From contig JACZJT010000025.1 of assembly GCA_014860445.1 (NCBI GenBank), positions 1 through 64,000 of the forward strand: 64,000 bases of DNA. Reading direction: 5' to 3'. The notes under the pieces are model-generated. The model was not told the origin of the DNA. It did no database searches and saw only the letters and a list, made by a program, of their open reading frames with translations. Source of the DNA: Burkholderiales bacterium (GTDB lineage: Bacteria > Pseudomonadota > Gammaproteobacteria > Burkholderiales > SG8-39). Of the stretch, positions 17,628-26,186 are shown piece by piece (position 1 is the stretch's first letter; each line of letters begins with the position of its first letter). The translations under genes were made by a program, and so were the position numbers.

Positions 17628-18632
17628 TTATAGCTGCTCCGCCGCCCAGCGCTGCCAGCGCCACGTATCTGCGCACATTGCCTCGATGCCGAGTTCGGCA
17701 CGCCAGCCCAGAGTCTTGCGCGCGAGCGATGTATCGGCATAGCACTGTGCGATGTCTCCCGCGCGTCGCGGCGCGATGCGATAGGGCACCGCTCTGGCGC
17801 TCGCCACCTCGAATGCTCGAACCATCTCCAGCACGCTGTAGCCGCGTCCAGTTCCCAGATTGACGGTTAATACGCCTGCACTCCCACGCAGTGCCTCCAG
17901 CGCTGCCAAGTGGCCGCGCGCAAGATCGACCACGTGAATGTAGTCGCGCACCCCGGTGCCGTCCGGGGTCGGATAATCGTTGCCATAGACCAGCAGCTCC
18001 TTGAGCTTTCCTGCCGCCACCTGCGCGATGTAGGGCACCAGGTTGTTGGGAATGCCATTAGGATCTTCCCCAATCATGCCAGAGGCGTGCGCTCCGACTG
18101 GGTTGAAGTAGCGTAAGCGCGCGATGCGCCAGGACGGGTCCGATAGTGCGAGATCACGCAACATCTCTTCGATAATGAGCTTGGAGTTGCCGTAGGGGTT
18201 GGTTGCAGACAATGGAAAATCCTCGCGGATTGGCACCGAGGCGGGCTCGCCATACACCGTGGCCGAGGAGGAGAACACCATCGTCTTTATCCCGGCCTCG
18301 ACCATGCATTCCAGGAGCGCCACACTGCCGCAGACGTTATTGTCGTAGTAGGCGAGCGGCTCTTGCACCGATTCCCCAACCGCTTTTAGACCGGCGAAAT
18401 GCATCACGGCATCGAAGCGTTGTTGTGCGAACAGTCTGCGCAGTGCCGCGCGATCCCGCACATCGATCTGCGCGAAACCCGGCCGCCGCCCGGCGATGCG
18501 CGCGACGCGCTCAAGGACCGAGAGTTTGCTATTGCAAAGATTGTCGATGACGAAGGTGTCGTGCCCCGCCGCCAACAACTCCACCACCGTGTGCGATGCG
18601 ATATAACCTGTGCCGCCTGTGACCAATATCAT
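17628..18632 (-). CDS. galE: UDP-glucose 4-epimerase GalE
   Basis: Interconverts UDP-glucose and UDP-galactose (possibly also the N-acetyl forms), supplying galactose units for surface polysaccharide. The protein of about 334 residues has GGTGYIASH near the N-terminus (the usual GYIGSH with Ala for Gly), SSSATVYGEP, YGNSK with the catalytic Tyr and Lys, RYFNPVGAH, and the GTGVRDYIHVVDLA motif typical of GalE. I prefer the start giving MILVTGGTGY at 18632; an ATG at 18644 adds four residues. It is the only gene besides bamD on the minus strand and is transcribed away from the EPS regulator. Confidence 0.94.
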   Translation of the reverse strand: MILVTGGTGYIASHTVVELLAAGHDTFVIDNLCNSKLSVLERVARIAGRRPGFAQIDVRDRAALRRLFAQQRFDAVMHFAGLKAVGESVQEPLAYYDNNVCGSVALLECMVEAGIKTMVFSSSATVYGEPASVPIREDFPLSATNPYGNSKLIIEEMLRDLALSDPSWRIARLRYFNPVGAHASGMIGEDPNGIPNNLVPYIAQVAAGKLKELLVYGNDYPTPDGTGVRDYIHVVDLARGHLAALEALRGSAGVLTVNLGTGRGYSVLEMVRAFEVASARAVPYRIAPRRAGDIAQCYADTSLARKTLGWRAELGIEAMCADTWRWQRWAAEQL

Positions 18633-18832
18633 GACGCTCTGCATTTCCTCGGATCGATGACGCGGAGCATAGCGGTATTCGAAACTGTGTGCATAGTGCT
18701 AGCGGGCGTGGCGGTGGCTGCGCTCGTTCAGGCAGCAATGCCCATGTCGCGCACGCTGCTGTCAGCAAGACGTAATTTCCGCGCGAACGATCGCCACGGA
18801 GCCAAGCTCCCCAGAGGTCCAAAAAATGCAAT

Positions 18833-18861
18833 TTGCGCCCTTTCCCTCTGCTGTGTACAAT
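18833..18861 (+). promoter_or_regulatory. Putative promoter of the EPS-type MarR regulator
   Basis: TTGCGC (18833-18838) and TACAAT (18856-18861) separated by exactly 17 bases form a reasonable sigma-70 promoter, 50 bases before the regulator's ATG. It lies in the 280-base gap between galE and the regulator; the rest of this gap holds no feature I can support, apart from an open frame judged unlikely to be a gene. Confidence 0.5.
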
Positions 18862-18911
18862 CCGCTCACGTTTTTTGAACACAGCCGAACGTACTCGGGG
18901 AATCGACTGGC

Positions 18912-19286
18912 ATGCCGGGACTAACCGATCCGCAACGCTTGGAATTGCTCAAGCTGCTGCAAGAGCAGCCGCAGATGAGCCAACGCGATTTGGCGCAGGC
19001 CATGGGCGTGAGCCTGGGCAAGGCCAACTACTGCCTGAACGCGCTCATGGAGAAAGGGCTGGTTAAGCTGGAACGATTTCGCGCGAACCCGGACAAGCGG
19101 CAATACGCATATCTGCTCACGCCGGCGGGCATGAAGGAGAAAACGCGTATCACCATGGCCTTCCTGCGGCACAAGGTTGCGGAATACGAGGCGCTGGAAA
19201 AGGAAATCGAACAACTGCGCGGCGACCTGGAAAACCGCAGAACACAATCCGTCGCGCAGCCCGAACGGCAATCGGAAAATCGATGA
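18912..19286 (+). CDS. MarR-type EPS-associated transcriptional regulator
   Basis: A 124-residue winged-helix DNA-binding protein. The N-terminal part (LELLKLLQEQPQMSQRDLAQAMGVSLGKANYCLNALMEKGLVKLERF) is a compact helix-turn-helix plus wing, and the protein ends in a short coiled coil (EYEALEKEIEQLRGDLENR). This matches the small MarR-like regulators that regularly sit at the head of exopolysaccharide clusters in proteobacteria. It likely controls the rfaH-wza-wzz region or the long downstream operon; no effector is known to me. Confidence 0.85.
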   Translation: MPGLTDPQRLELLKLLQEQPQMSQRDLAQAMGVSLGKANYCLNALMEKGLVKLERFRANPDKRQYAYLLTPAGMKEKTRITMAFLRHKVAEYEALEKEIEQLRGDLENRRTQSVAQPERQSENR

Positions 19287-19332
19287 TGAACAGATCTACA
19301 CATTCCACGCTAGTCACGCGGCTTCCCGATCC

Positions 19333-19477
19333 TGTCATTCCGAGGGCGAAGCCCGAGGAATCTGCTTTTTGCTTGGTTCAAGTTCAAAAGCAGATTTCTC
19401 GCTTCGCGCCCCGAAGGAAGTCCTCTTGGGGGACTCGAAATGACAGGTGTCTGGGTTCTCGCTTCGCTCGAAATGAC
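19333..19477. repeat. Dispersed palindromic repeat, copy C
   Basis: Starts TGTCATTCCGAGGGCG, has the inner pair GAGGAATCTGCTTTTTG and CAAAAGCAGATTTCTCGC, then a longer arm with the segment AGTCCTCTTGGGGGACTCG and ends GAAATGACA at 19445; a further partial end (CTCGCTTCGCTCGAAATGAC) follows to 19477. Copy E shares the same longer arm. It fills the gap between the MarR-type gene and rfaH. Confidence 0.82.
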
Positions 19478-19497
19478 GATTGTCTGGAGCGTGGCTG

Positions 19498-20013
19498 ATG
19501 AAAGCCGGCATCGAGCGTTGGTACGCCGTGTGCTGCAAGCCGCGGCAGGAGATGGTGGCCGAAGAGAACCTCCTGCGCCAGGGCTTTCAGGTGTATCTGC
19601 CGCGCATCCGCATTCGGCTACGCCGGCGCGGCCAATGGATCGATGCCGTCGAGGTGCTGTTTCCGCGCTACATATTCATTCGCGTCGATACACTAAAGCG
19701 CAGCACGGCTACAGTGCGCTCCACCCGCGGCGCGGTCGGCTTGGTGAGATTCGGCGGGCAACCGGCCGTGGTCCCGGACGCGATCATGGACGCGTTACGC
19801 GAGCGCGAAGACGCCGCCTCAGGCATGCACGAGGACAAGCGCCCCCTGTTTAACTCGGGCGACATGGTCAAACTGGTGGAAGGGCCGCTGGCCGGCATGG
19901 AAGCCATATTCACCGAGCAGGACGGCGACAAGCGCGTGATCGTGCTGCTGGAATTGTTGGGCAAGGCGAACAAGGTAACCGTAAGCCGCGACTGGATCGA
20001 ACGGGCCGCTTAA
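19498..20013 (+). CDS. rfaH: RfaH-like transcription antiterminator (NusG family)
   Basis: Specialised NusG paralogue that binds paused RNA polymerase and allows long surface-polysaccharide operons to be read through. The 171-residue protein has the NGN domain (WYAVCCKPRQEMVAEENLLRQGFQVYLPR, then LFPRYIFIRVD) and a C-terminal KOW domain (NSGDMVKLVEGPLAGMEAIF). The ATG at 19498 is preceded by GGAG and gives the typical short N-terminus; the in-frame TTG at 19480 lies in the repeat's edge. The position, just ahead of a cluster of more than 35 kb in one direction, fits this role. I did not find a convincing ops element. Confidence 0.88.
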   Translation: MKAGIERWYAVCCKPRQEMVAEENLLRQGFQVYLPRIRIRLRRRGQWIDAVEVLFPRYIFIRVDTLKRSTATVRSTRGAVGLVRFGGQPAVVPDAIMDALREREDAASGMHEDKRPLFNSGDMVKLVEGPLAGMEAIFTEQDGDKRVIVLLELLGKANKVTVSRDWIERAA

Positions 20014-20027
20014 ACAAATCCAAAAAC

Positions 20028-20060
20028 TGTCATTCCGAGCAAAGCGAGGAATCTGCTTTT
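20028..20060. repeat. Dispersed palindromic repeat, half copy D
   Basis: TGTCATTCCGAGCAAAGCGAGGAATCTGCTTTTCTT only: the left arm of the repeat family, without the returning right arm. It begins 15 bases after the rfaH stop. Confidence 0.75.
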
Positions 20061-20326
20061 CTTGAAGTGGCGCAAGCCCCGGCTGAGTTGCGGGGACAGA
20101 GTAAGGCGTTGTTGTAACAACCATTATGCGAAACACGAACGTGTCTTGCAGGGCGGTAGCGTGCCTGAAAGCTTGTGAAGGCGCTGCCCCCGCCGAGGCG
20201 GGAGAAGGATTGCTCCCTTTCCGCTGGAAACGGGGCAGAGGGCGGGGTAACGGGGTGACCTTAAGCGGGCTTTACAGCTATCCATAATATGGAAATTGTA
20301 TGGACATCATTTAGCAATGAGGTCGA
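20061..20326. other. Intergenic stretch with a hairpin and a possible parD operator
   Basis: No gene is visible. A perfect GC hairpin CCCGCC-GA-GGCGGG lies at 20189-20202 without a following T run. The palindrome TCCAT-AAT-ATGGA at 20281-20293, 34 bases before the parD start, is a candidate operator for the ParD antitoxin. Confidence 0.45.
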
Positions 20327-20329
20327 ATG

Positions 20330-20617
20330 ATGACAATGCACGTCAATCTCTCCACGGAGATGGAGAACTACATCAAAGGCAAGGTTGGCAGCGGGTTTTA
20401 CGGCAATGCCACGGAAGTGATTCGGGATGCCATTCGGCGTATGCAGGCCGAAGAATACAGAATTTCCGCTTTCCGTGCGGCGGTAGCAAAAGGCGATGCC
20501 GAACTTGACCGGGGCGAGGGCAGCGCCTACACCGCTAACTTGATGGAGAGCATCACGCAGACGGCATTAAAGGACATGCACAGCGACAAGCCGATCGACC
20601 CGGATGTCCTCCCCTGA
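20330..20617 (+). CDS. parD: ParD-like antitoxin
   Basis: A 95-residue protein of the ParD/CopG type: an N-terminal ribbon-helix-helix (MHVNLSTEMENYIKGKVGSGFYGNATEVIRDAIRRMQAEE) that should bind operator DNA, then a toxin-binding tail (FRAAVAKGDAELDRGEG). The tail is somewhat longer than in most ParD proteins. Two adjacent ATG codons at 20327 and 20330 are possible starts. The toxin gene that follows is cut short, so this antitoxin seems to have lost its partner. Confidence 0.85.
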   Translation: MTMHVNLSTEMENYIKGKVGSGFYGNATEVIRDAIRRMQAEEYRISAFRAAVAKGDAELDRGEGSAYTANLMESITQTALKDMHSDKPIDPDVLP

Positions 20618-20750
20618 ATATCGTCTGTTTGTCTCAGCGCAAGCCCAGCAGGACATTGCCAGCATCCTTCGCTACACCGGCAGAGCTTGGTGCCGAATCG
20701 AAGTCCGATCGGCCCCGAGGGCGGATCGTCCAACAGTGGCGGGTCGCTAG
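20604..20750 (+). pseudogene. Truncated ParE-like toxin gene
   Basis: The frame overlapping the end of parD by 14 bases starts MSSPEYRLFVSAQAQQDIAS and continues ILRYTGRAW, which is the N-terminal helix of ParE/RelE-type toxins (the family continues with G-E-x-Q-x-x-x-Y). After residue 28 the sequence becomes unrelated (CRIEVRSAPRAD) and stops at residue 48, against about 95-100 for a full toxin. The core beta-sheet that forms the active fold is missing. Confidence 0.7.
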
Positions 20751-20822
20751 CTCCGCCCGCCGCTCAGGCGTGAGATTCGAAAATGAGCGACAATTGGATC
20801 GTTTCTTTTGCGAGGTTCAATC

Positions 20823-21029
20823 ATGGAACTGACTGCTGTTCTTACACCCGCTGATGAGGGCGGATACATTGCGTTGAACCCCGAAACCGGCACCACTACA
20901 CAGGGTGAAACGGTCGAAGAAGCTGTCGCCAACCTGAAAGAGGCGACGGCACTCTATCTGTCCGAGTTCCCATTACCCGCTCCAGGGCATCCTGTAGTAA
21001 CCATGTTCAGCCTTCCGGCGAATGCCTAG
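20823..21029 (+). CDS. hicB: HicB-like antitoxin
   Basis: A 68-residue protein with the HicB fold: LTAVLTPADEGGYIALNPETGTTTQGETVEEAVANLKEATALYL, in which the G-Y-I-A-x-x-P and G-x-T-x-x-E-A-x-x-N-x-x-E-A signatures are clear. It is the short form without a C-terminal DNA-binding domain. It overlaps the toxin gene by eight bases and comes first, the reverse of the classical hicAB order but common. The start at 20823 (MELTAV) is preferred over an in-frame codon at 20808. Confidence 0.88.
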   Translation: MELTAVLTPADEGGYIALNPETGTTTQGETVEEAVANLKEATALYLSEFPLPAPGHPVVTMFSLPANA

Positions 21030-21237
21030 GCTGCCTCGTACTACTGGGGCGGCCATCGTCAAAGCACTGGAGCGTCTGGGTTTCGCAAAAGTTAGACAAT
21101 CCGGCAGCCACGTCATCATGCGGCGTGGGACTAAAGGATGCGTGGTACCGATGCATAGCGAGGTCAAAGTCGGAACGCTTGCGGGAATTCTGCGTCAAGC
21201 TGAAGTTTCTCAAGACGATTTCATTGATGCAGCGTGA
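21022..21237 (+). CDS. hicA: HicA-like mRNA interferase toxin
   Basis: A 71-residue double-stranded-RNA-binding-fold toxin that cleaves mRNA. It shows the HicA pattern: GAAIVKALERLGFAKVRQSGSHVIMRRG, with the catalytic His in GSHVIM, then VVPMHSEVKVGTLAGILRQAEVSQDDF. It is full length and appears intact, with the antitoxin gene directly upstream and overlapping. Confidence 0.9.
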   Translation: MPRLPRTTGAAIVKALERLGFAKVRQSGSHVIMRRGTKGCVVPMHSEVKVGTLAGILRQAEVSQDDFIDAA

Positions 21238-21365
21238 GAACGGATCTGCCGCTCAGGCGTATAGTCCCAATAGACGCCGAAGTCTAAAAACGCTATGATT
21301 CCACGGGTTTTTAGGCACTCAAGAAACGTTTTCCCGACTGTTGCGTTGTTGGGAACCTCCAAAAC

Positions 21366-21515
21366 TGTCATTCCGAGGCCTTTGGCCGAGGAATCTGTTT
21401 TTTGTGCTTCAGCAAAAGTAGATTCCTCGCGCTGCGCCCCGAAGGTCTCGATCCCGCTTCCTCGGTCCCGCTTGACGGGAGACGGGAAAGTCCTCTTGGG
21501 GGACTCGGAATGACA
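21366..21515. repeat. Dispersed palindromic repeat, copy E
   Basis: Starts TGTCATTCCGAGGCC and ends GACTCGGAATGACA. It has the inner pair GAGGAATCTG and AGATTCCTCGC, the AGTCCTCTTGGGGGACTCG arm also seen in copy C, and an additional CCGCTTGACGGGAGACGGG segment. It lies between hicA and the export gene; this is the last copy seen in the window. Confidence 0.82.
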
Positions 21516-21579
21516 GGCTTGGGACTCTTGTTGATGCTTTTTTCGCATACAGACGTCGTACACTAAGGGATCAATCTGC

Positions 21580-24132
21580 ATGGTTTTTCGCTTGCGTAGT
21601 TTTTTGATTTTGGTATTTCTCGGCCTGTTGCCCTTGGCAGCACATGCACAGGGCATGCTGCAACCGCAGCAGGGCGCTGGAACCGCTGGAACCGCTGGAA
21701 CCGGCGCACCTGCCACACAGCCTGGAATCCCCGGTCAGCCCGGCACCGGACTGACTTCGCCTGCGATAGGTAATACCTTGCTGCAACGCCAGCAGCGCAC
21801 CGGTCGCCAAACAGATCAGGTCCTCGATCCGCGCACCGGCTTGCCCATCGATCCGCGAACGCAGCAAATTATCCAGGACCTGCAGCCGCCGCCGGAGCGC
21901 ATCGAATTTCAGGACTTCGTGGCCCAGTCCACCGGACGCGACCTGCCGATCTTCGGCGCCGATCTGTTCAAGAATGTCCCATCCACTTTCGCGCCGGTGG
22001 ACAACATCCCGGTCACCAATGACTACCTCATCGGACCGGGCGACGAGATCATGATCCGCGCCTGGGGGCAGCTCGACGTCGACTTCGCCGCGGTAGTGGA
22101 CCGCACCGGCACGATCAACATCCCCAAAGTCGGCACCATCAGCGTCGCCGGGATCAAATACCAGGACCTGCAGTCTCATCTCAAAACCGCGATCGGCCGC
22201 GTGTTCCGCAATTTTGACTTGAGTGTGAGCCTGGGTCAGTTGCGTGCGATTCAGGTGTTCGTTGTGGGCCAAGCGCGCCGTCCCGGCTCTTACACCGTCG
22301 GCTCCATGAGTACCTTGGTCAACGCGATATTCGCCGCCGGCGGTCCTTCGGCAAAGGGCTCGATGCGTGGTATCCAGTTGAAGCGCGGCAACAAGGTGGT
22401 GGCCGAACTCGACATGTACGACTTGCTGATCAACGGTGACAAGTCCAAAGACGCGAAGCTGCTGCCGGGCGACGTGATCTACATCCCGCCGGTCGGCGCG
22501 ATGGTGGCGATATCCGGCAGTGTCAACATGCCGGCAATATTCGAACTCAAGCAAGACGGCAGCTTGGCCGATCTGCTTGCCTGGGCCGGCGGGCTGGCAA
22601 GCACCGCTTCGGGCCAAAAAGCCACGGTCGAGCGCATCGACGACCACAGGACGCGCAAGCTCGCCGAGTTCAAGTTGGACGCGGCCGGAATGCAGGCCAA
22701 GCTGCGCAATGGAGACGTGGTGACCATTTACGCGATTGTGCCGCGCATCGACAATGCGGTCACCCTGCGCGGCAACGTCGCGCAGCCGGGTCGCTTCCCT
22801 TGGTACCAGGGCATGCGCGTCAAAGACCTGATCCCACGAGTGGAAGCACTCCTCTCGCGCCATTATTGGCTGCGAAAAAACCAAACGGTCGGTCTGGACA
22901 ACGCCGTGACCGAAGTTCTGCGACGCAATAGCGCGGTTGGGGTGGATATTCCGATTGCCGAATTGCTAAAGAAGAAACAGCAGCGCGAGGCCGACCTGAC
23001 CGTAGCCGAGTCGATGCAAAGCACGCAGCTCAGTGCTGACATAGTGACAGCCAATGAGAAAGCACTGAAAAAGCTGACGGCGTCGACGGGGCTTGGTGTC
23101 GGCCAGGGTACGCAGGCGGGGGAGCGGGATGCCGCGCCGGGCGCGAAGCTTTCCGACGAGATCAAGCGCAACCTCAGCGAAGTCAACTGGAACTACGCCG
23201 TCATCGAGCGCATGAACCCCAGGGATCTGAGCACGACGCTGGTGCCTTTCAATCTAGGCAAAGCGATCCTCGATGGCGACCCGGCGCAAAACCTCTTGCT
23301 GCAGCCGGGCGACGTGGTGACCATATTCTCGGTTGACGACATCCAGGAGCCCATCGCCAAACAGACCAAGTATGTGCGGCTGGAAGGCGAGTTCGCCAAC
23401 CCCGGCATTTATCGGGTCGAGCCGGGCGAAACCTTGCGCCAGCTGGTTGCGCGAGTCGGCGGCCTGAGCGCGAACGCCTATCTGTTCGGCGCGGAATTCA
23501 CGCGCGAGTCAAACCGGATCTACCAGCAGAAAAAACTGGATGAAGCGGTCAATCGCCTGGAGCGCGAAATCCAGGCCGCCGCGGTCAGCGCATCCAAGAA
23601 CATCATCAGCGCCGAAGACGCAGCCGGCATAGGGCGGGATGCGCAGGCGCAGCAAAACCTGATTACCAAATTGCGCCTGGTCAAGGCCACCGGCCGCATC
23701 GTGCTCGAATTGCCGACAGAGGACGCAAGCCTGAAGGACCTGCCAGAGATTTCACTGGAAGACAGCGATCGCTTCATCGTGCCATCCAGGCCGTCGATGA
23801 TCAACGTCATCGGCGCGGTCTACAACGAGAACGCGTTCGTGTTCAAACCGGAAAAGCGTCTGACCGATTACCTACGTCAGGCAGGCGGCGTGTCCCGGAC
23901 CGGCGACAAAGGCGACGTGTACCTGCTGCGCGTAGACGGCTCGGTAATCAGCAAGCGCCAATCCGGATGGGCGATGAGCAGCTTCGAGGGCGAGCGCCTG
24001 ATGCCCGGCGACACCATAGTCGTGCCTGAAGATTTCGAACGCGTAAGTTGGACGAAGACGCTGAAGGACTGGGGATCGATACTGTATCAATTTGGGTTGG
24101 GTGCGGCGGCGATCAAGGTGCTGCAGCAGTAA
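21580..24132 (+). CDS. SLBB-domain polysaccharide export outer membrane protein (Wza-like)
   Basis: Forms the outer membrane exit channel for capsule or exopolysaccharide. The 850-residue protein has a Sec signal peptide (cleavage near AHA-QG, residue 23), a proline/glutamine/glycine-rich low-complexity stretch (25-70), the Poly_export domain (NDYLIGPGDEIMIRAWG, then VDRTGTINIPKVGTISVAG) and several SLBB domains (around VFVVGQARRPGSYTVG, VTLRGNVAQPGRFPW, VRLEGEFANPGIYRVEPGE and VIGAVYNENAFVF). It is over twice as long as E. coli Wza and resembles the larger multi-SLBB proteins. No lipobox is present. It pairs with the Wzz gene that follows. Confidence 0.92.
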   Translation: MVFRLRSFLILVFLGLLPLAAHAQGMLQPQQGAGTAGTAGTGAPATQPGIPGQPGTGLTSPAIGNTLLQRQQRTGRQTDQVLDPRTGLPIDPRTQQIIQDLQPPPERIEFQDFVAQSTGRDLPIFGADLFKNVPSTFAPVDNIPVTNDYLIGPGDEIMIRAWGQLDVDFAAVVDRTGTINIPKVGTISVAGIKYQDLQSHLKTAIGRVFRNFDLSVSLGQLRAIQVFVVGQARRPGSYTVGSMSTLVNAIFAAGGPSAKGSMRGIQLKRGNKVVAELDMYDLLINGDKSKDAKLLPGDVIYIPPVGAMVAISGSVNMPAIFELKQDGSLADLLAWAGGLASTASGQKATVERIDDHRTRKLAEFKLDAAGMQAKLRNGDVVTIYAIVPRIDNAVTLRGNVAQPGRFPWYQGMRVKDLIPRVEALLSRHYWLRKNQTVGLDNAVTEVLRRNSAVGVDIPIAELLKKKQQREADLTVAESMQSTQLSADIVTANEKALKKLTASTGLGVGQGTQAGERDAAPGAKLSDEIKRNLSEVNWNYAVIERMNPRDLSTTLVPFNLGKAILDGDPAQNLLLQPGDVVTIFSVDDIQEPIAKQTKYVRLEGEFANPGIYRVEPGETLRQLVARVGGLSANAYLFGAEFTRESNRIYQQKKLDEAVNRLEREIQAAAVSASKNIISAEDAAGIGRDAQAQQNLITKLRLVKATGRIVLELPTEDASLKDLPEISLEDSDRFIVPSRPSMINVIGAVYNENAFVFKPEKRLTDYLRQAGGVSRTGDKGDVYLLRVDGSVISKRQSGWAMSSFEGERLMPGDTIVVPEDFERVSWTKTLKDWGSILYQFGLGAAAIKVLQQ

Positions 24133-24258
24133 AAAATCGTAGGAAAAATACCCCCGCATTGACCGAAAGACTCGTTCGACCCGCTTGAGGCGCGACAACT
24201 TTGGTGAGAGTGCTTTCGCTCAGTTGTATATTTAAAAATAACTTTCGCAAACAATCAC

Positions 24259-25455
24259 ATGACCGAATCCCCCAAGCCACCAGAAACCCGATCGACCGCT
24301 GATGAAGAAGAAATCAGCATGCTCGATTTGGCGATTGTCCTCGCCAAGCACAAGAAACTGATTCTCGGGCTGCCGTTTGTAGTCGCGGTCATGGCCGCTG
24401 GATACAGCCTTACGTTGCCTAATATCTACACCGCAAATACCAAGATCCTTTCACCTCAGAAAAGCCAGTCAGCTGCTTCGGCGATGCTAGCGCAACTTGG
24501 CGGTGGCATTGCTGGGTTGGTGGGCGGAGCGGTGTCGAATCCAAATGGCGTATACGTCGCTATGCTGAAGAGCCGTACAGTGGCAGATAATTTGATCCAG
24601 CGTTTCGGACTAATGAAACACTGGAATATCGATAGCAAGCACACGTCTGTCGCATACAATCGGCTCGCTGGAGTCACCAATATTACATTAGGCAAGGACA
24701 CCCTCATTGTTATTGATGTCGAAGACGAAGATCCAAAGCGTGCTGCGGACCTTGCCAACGCCTATGTCGACGAACTCGTAAAATTAACAAGCGTGCTCGC
24801 AGTGACCGAAGCGTCCCATCGCCGTCTTTTCTTCGAGCGCCAATTTGCATTGGCAAAAGAAAACTTGGCCAAGGCTGAAGCCGCTGCAAGGCAAGCATTG
24901 CAGACGGGTGGGCTCGTGAAGGTGGATGAACAGGGCCGAGCGATGGTCGAAGCCGCTGCCAGCCTGCGCGGTCAGATCACGGTGAAGGAGGTGCAAATCG
25001 GCGCCATGCGCACCTTCGCCGCCGACAATAACCCGGACCTGCGACTGGCCCAGCAGGAAATTGAATCGATGAAACGTGAACTCGACAAAATCGAGGGTGC
25101 TGGTGCCGGTAGGGTTTCGACCAACGATCCGGTCGCTCAAGGCGGCGACAGCCTTCGTTTGCTGCGTGATGTCAAATACCACGAAGTAATTTTTGATATG
25201 CTTGCCAGGCAATATGAGCTAGCGAAAATTGACGAAGCCAAAGATAGTTCGATCATTCAGATATTGGACAAAGCGATTGAACCTGATCAAAAATCCAAGC
25301 CAAAGCGGAGCCAGATTGTGCTGCTATCGGCATTCGCCGCGTTCTTCCTTGGCATCATCGTAGCATTTTTTCGCAGTGGCATGGACAAAGCCAAAGTCGA
25401 TCCGAAACAGGCACGCCGCCTCATCGATCTAAAGCGCTATTTAGCCTGGAAGTAG
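24259..25455 (+). CDS. Wzz-type polysaccharide chain-length determinant
   Basis: Polysaccharide co-polymerase of the inner membrane that sets chain length and contacts the Wza-like channel. The 398-residue protein has a Wzz domain with a first transmembrane helix (about 36-55, LILGLPFVVAVMAAGYSL), a long periplasmic coiled-coil region (about 170-275) and a second helix near the C-terminus (about 352-372). There is no cytoplasmic tyrosine kinase domain, so control by phosphorylation would need another protein. Base composition begins to fall from the high-GC level here. Confidence 0.9.
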   Translation: MTESPKPPETRSTADEEEISMLDLAIVLAKHKKLILGLPFVVAVMAAGYSLTLPNIYTANTKILSPQKSQSAASAMLAQLGGGIAGLVGGAVSNPNGVYVAMLKSRTVADNLIQRFGLMKHWNIDSKHTSVAYNRLAGVTNITLGKDTLIVIDVEDEDPKRAADLANAYVDELVKLTSVLAVTEASHRRLFFERQFALAKENLAKAEAAARQALQTGGLVKVDEQGRAMVEAAASLRGQITVKEVQIGAMRTFAADNNPDLRLAQQEIESMKRELDKIEGAGAGRVSTNDPVAQGGDSLRLLRDVKYHEVIFDMLARQYELAKIDEAKDSSIIQILDKAIEPDQKSKPKRSQIVLLSAFAAFFLGIIVAFFRSGMDKAKVDPKQARRLIDLKRYLAWK

Positions 25456-25640
25456 GCACGAGTCGCTCGGGGATGGAGTTGTTGGAAGCGAGTATGCCCG
25501 CGAACTGACCTTCACGGTTGCGCCGCAATGGTAGGCATGGAACGATCTTTCCCTTAGGGCCTTTTGACATTCAGCATAGCGAGGCGAAGATACCGAGGTA
25601 GGTTAAAAAATAAGGAGTCCGACGGATCGTGTAATTCTAC
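25456..25640. other. Gap after wzz with no recognisable feature
   Basis: About 185 bases with no gene, repeat or clear promoter. It marks the boundary between the export genes and transposon remains. Confidence 0.5.
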
Positions 25641-26130
25641 GATACGGAGGACACAGGTGGAACGGATACCGTGGGGGGCTACACGCCAGAATTCCGGGTG
25701 GAGGCAGTGAAGATGGTGGAAGCGGAAGGGCTTTCAATTGATCGGGCGGCGCACCGAATATCGGTGTGGAGGAGCAGCATGATTAACTGGGGCCGAGCAT
25801 CGCGGGCAGAAATACCGGCCGAGATGGGTTAAGGCCGGAGGCCACCAGCAGAGATGGAACTTGAGTTGGCGCGGTTGCGCAAGGAACTTGTAGAGGTCAA
25901 GTTGGACCGTGAACTGCTAATGAAGTTCCGGCGTATTTCGCGAAGGCGTCGCGGTGAGATATGTTTGGATCGAGGAATTGCGACACCGGTACCCCGCGCG
26001 ACGCTGATGTGCCGCGTGCTCGATGTGTAGGAGAGCGCCAATCACGCCTGGCGCGAGCGGCCGTTTTCGACGCGTGCTCAAGAGAATGTAAGGTCGTATC
26101 GTCTGCGCGGTTCCCGTATCTGCACCTCAG
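25641..26130 (+). pseudogene. Decayed IS3-family transposase
   Basis: Translated fragments in shifting frames match IS3-family orfA and orfB. From 25680: YTPEFRVEAVKMVEAEGLSI, then an interrupted helix-turn-helix, then a stop; from 25851: MELELARLRKELVEVKLDRE, the leucine-zipper part of orfA; from about 25952: VRYVWIEELRHRYP, then LMCRVLDV, HAWRERP and STRAQENVRSYRL, the start of orfB. Stops and frameshifts interrupt each part, and the catalytic DDE region is missing. No clear terminal inverted repeats remain. Confidence 0.8.
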
Positions 26131-26186
26131 GAGATTTCGCTTCGCGCAGAATCCGGATGATCTGTTCCTCAGTAAAGCTTGTCTTC
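26103..26186 (-). pseudogene. Fragment of a second IS3-type orfA
   Basis: On the minus strand from 26186 the frame reads MKTSFTEEQIIRILREAKSP, the N-terminus of the helix-turn-helix protein (orfA) of IS3-family elements. It is cut off after roughly 28 residues where the oppositely oriented IS fragment begins, so one element may have landed in the other or the two were joined by deletion. Confidence 0.65.

Noticed and set aside
18657-18878. Open frame of 73 codons with a hydrophobic N-terminus between galE and the EPS regulator
   Set aside because: It overlaps the best promoter for the regulator, has no ribosome binding site, and its second half looks like random translation.
24201-24232. TTGGTG and TGTATA upstream of wzz as a possible promoter
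   Set aside because: Both hexamers are weak and spaced by 18; not strong enough to list as a feature.
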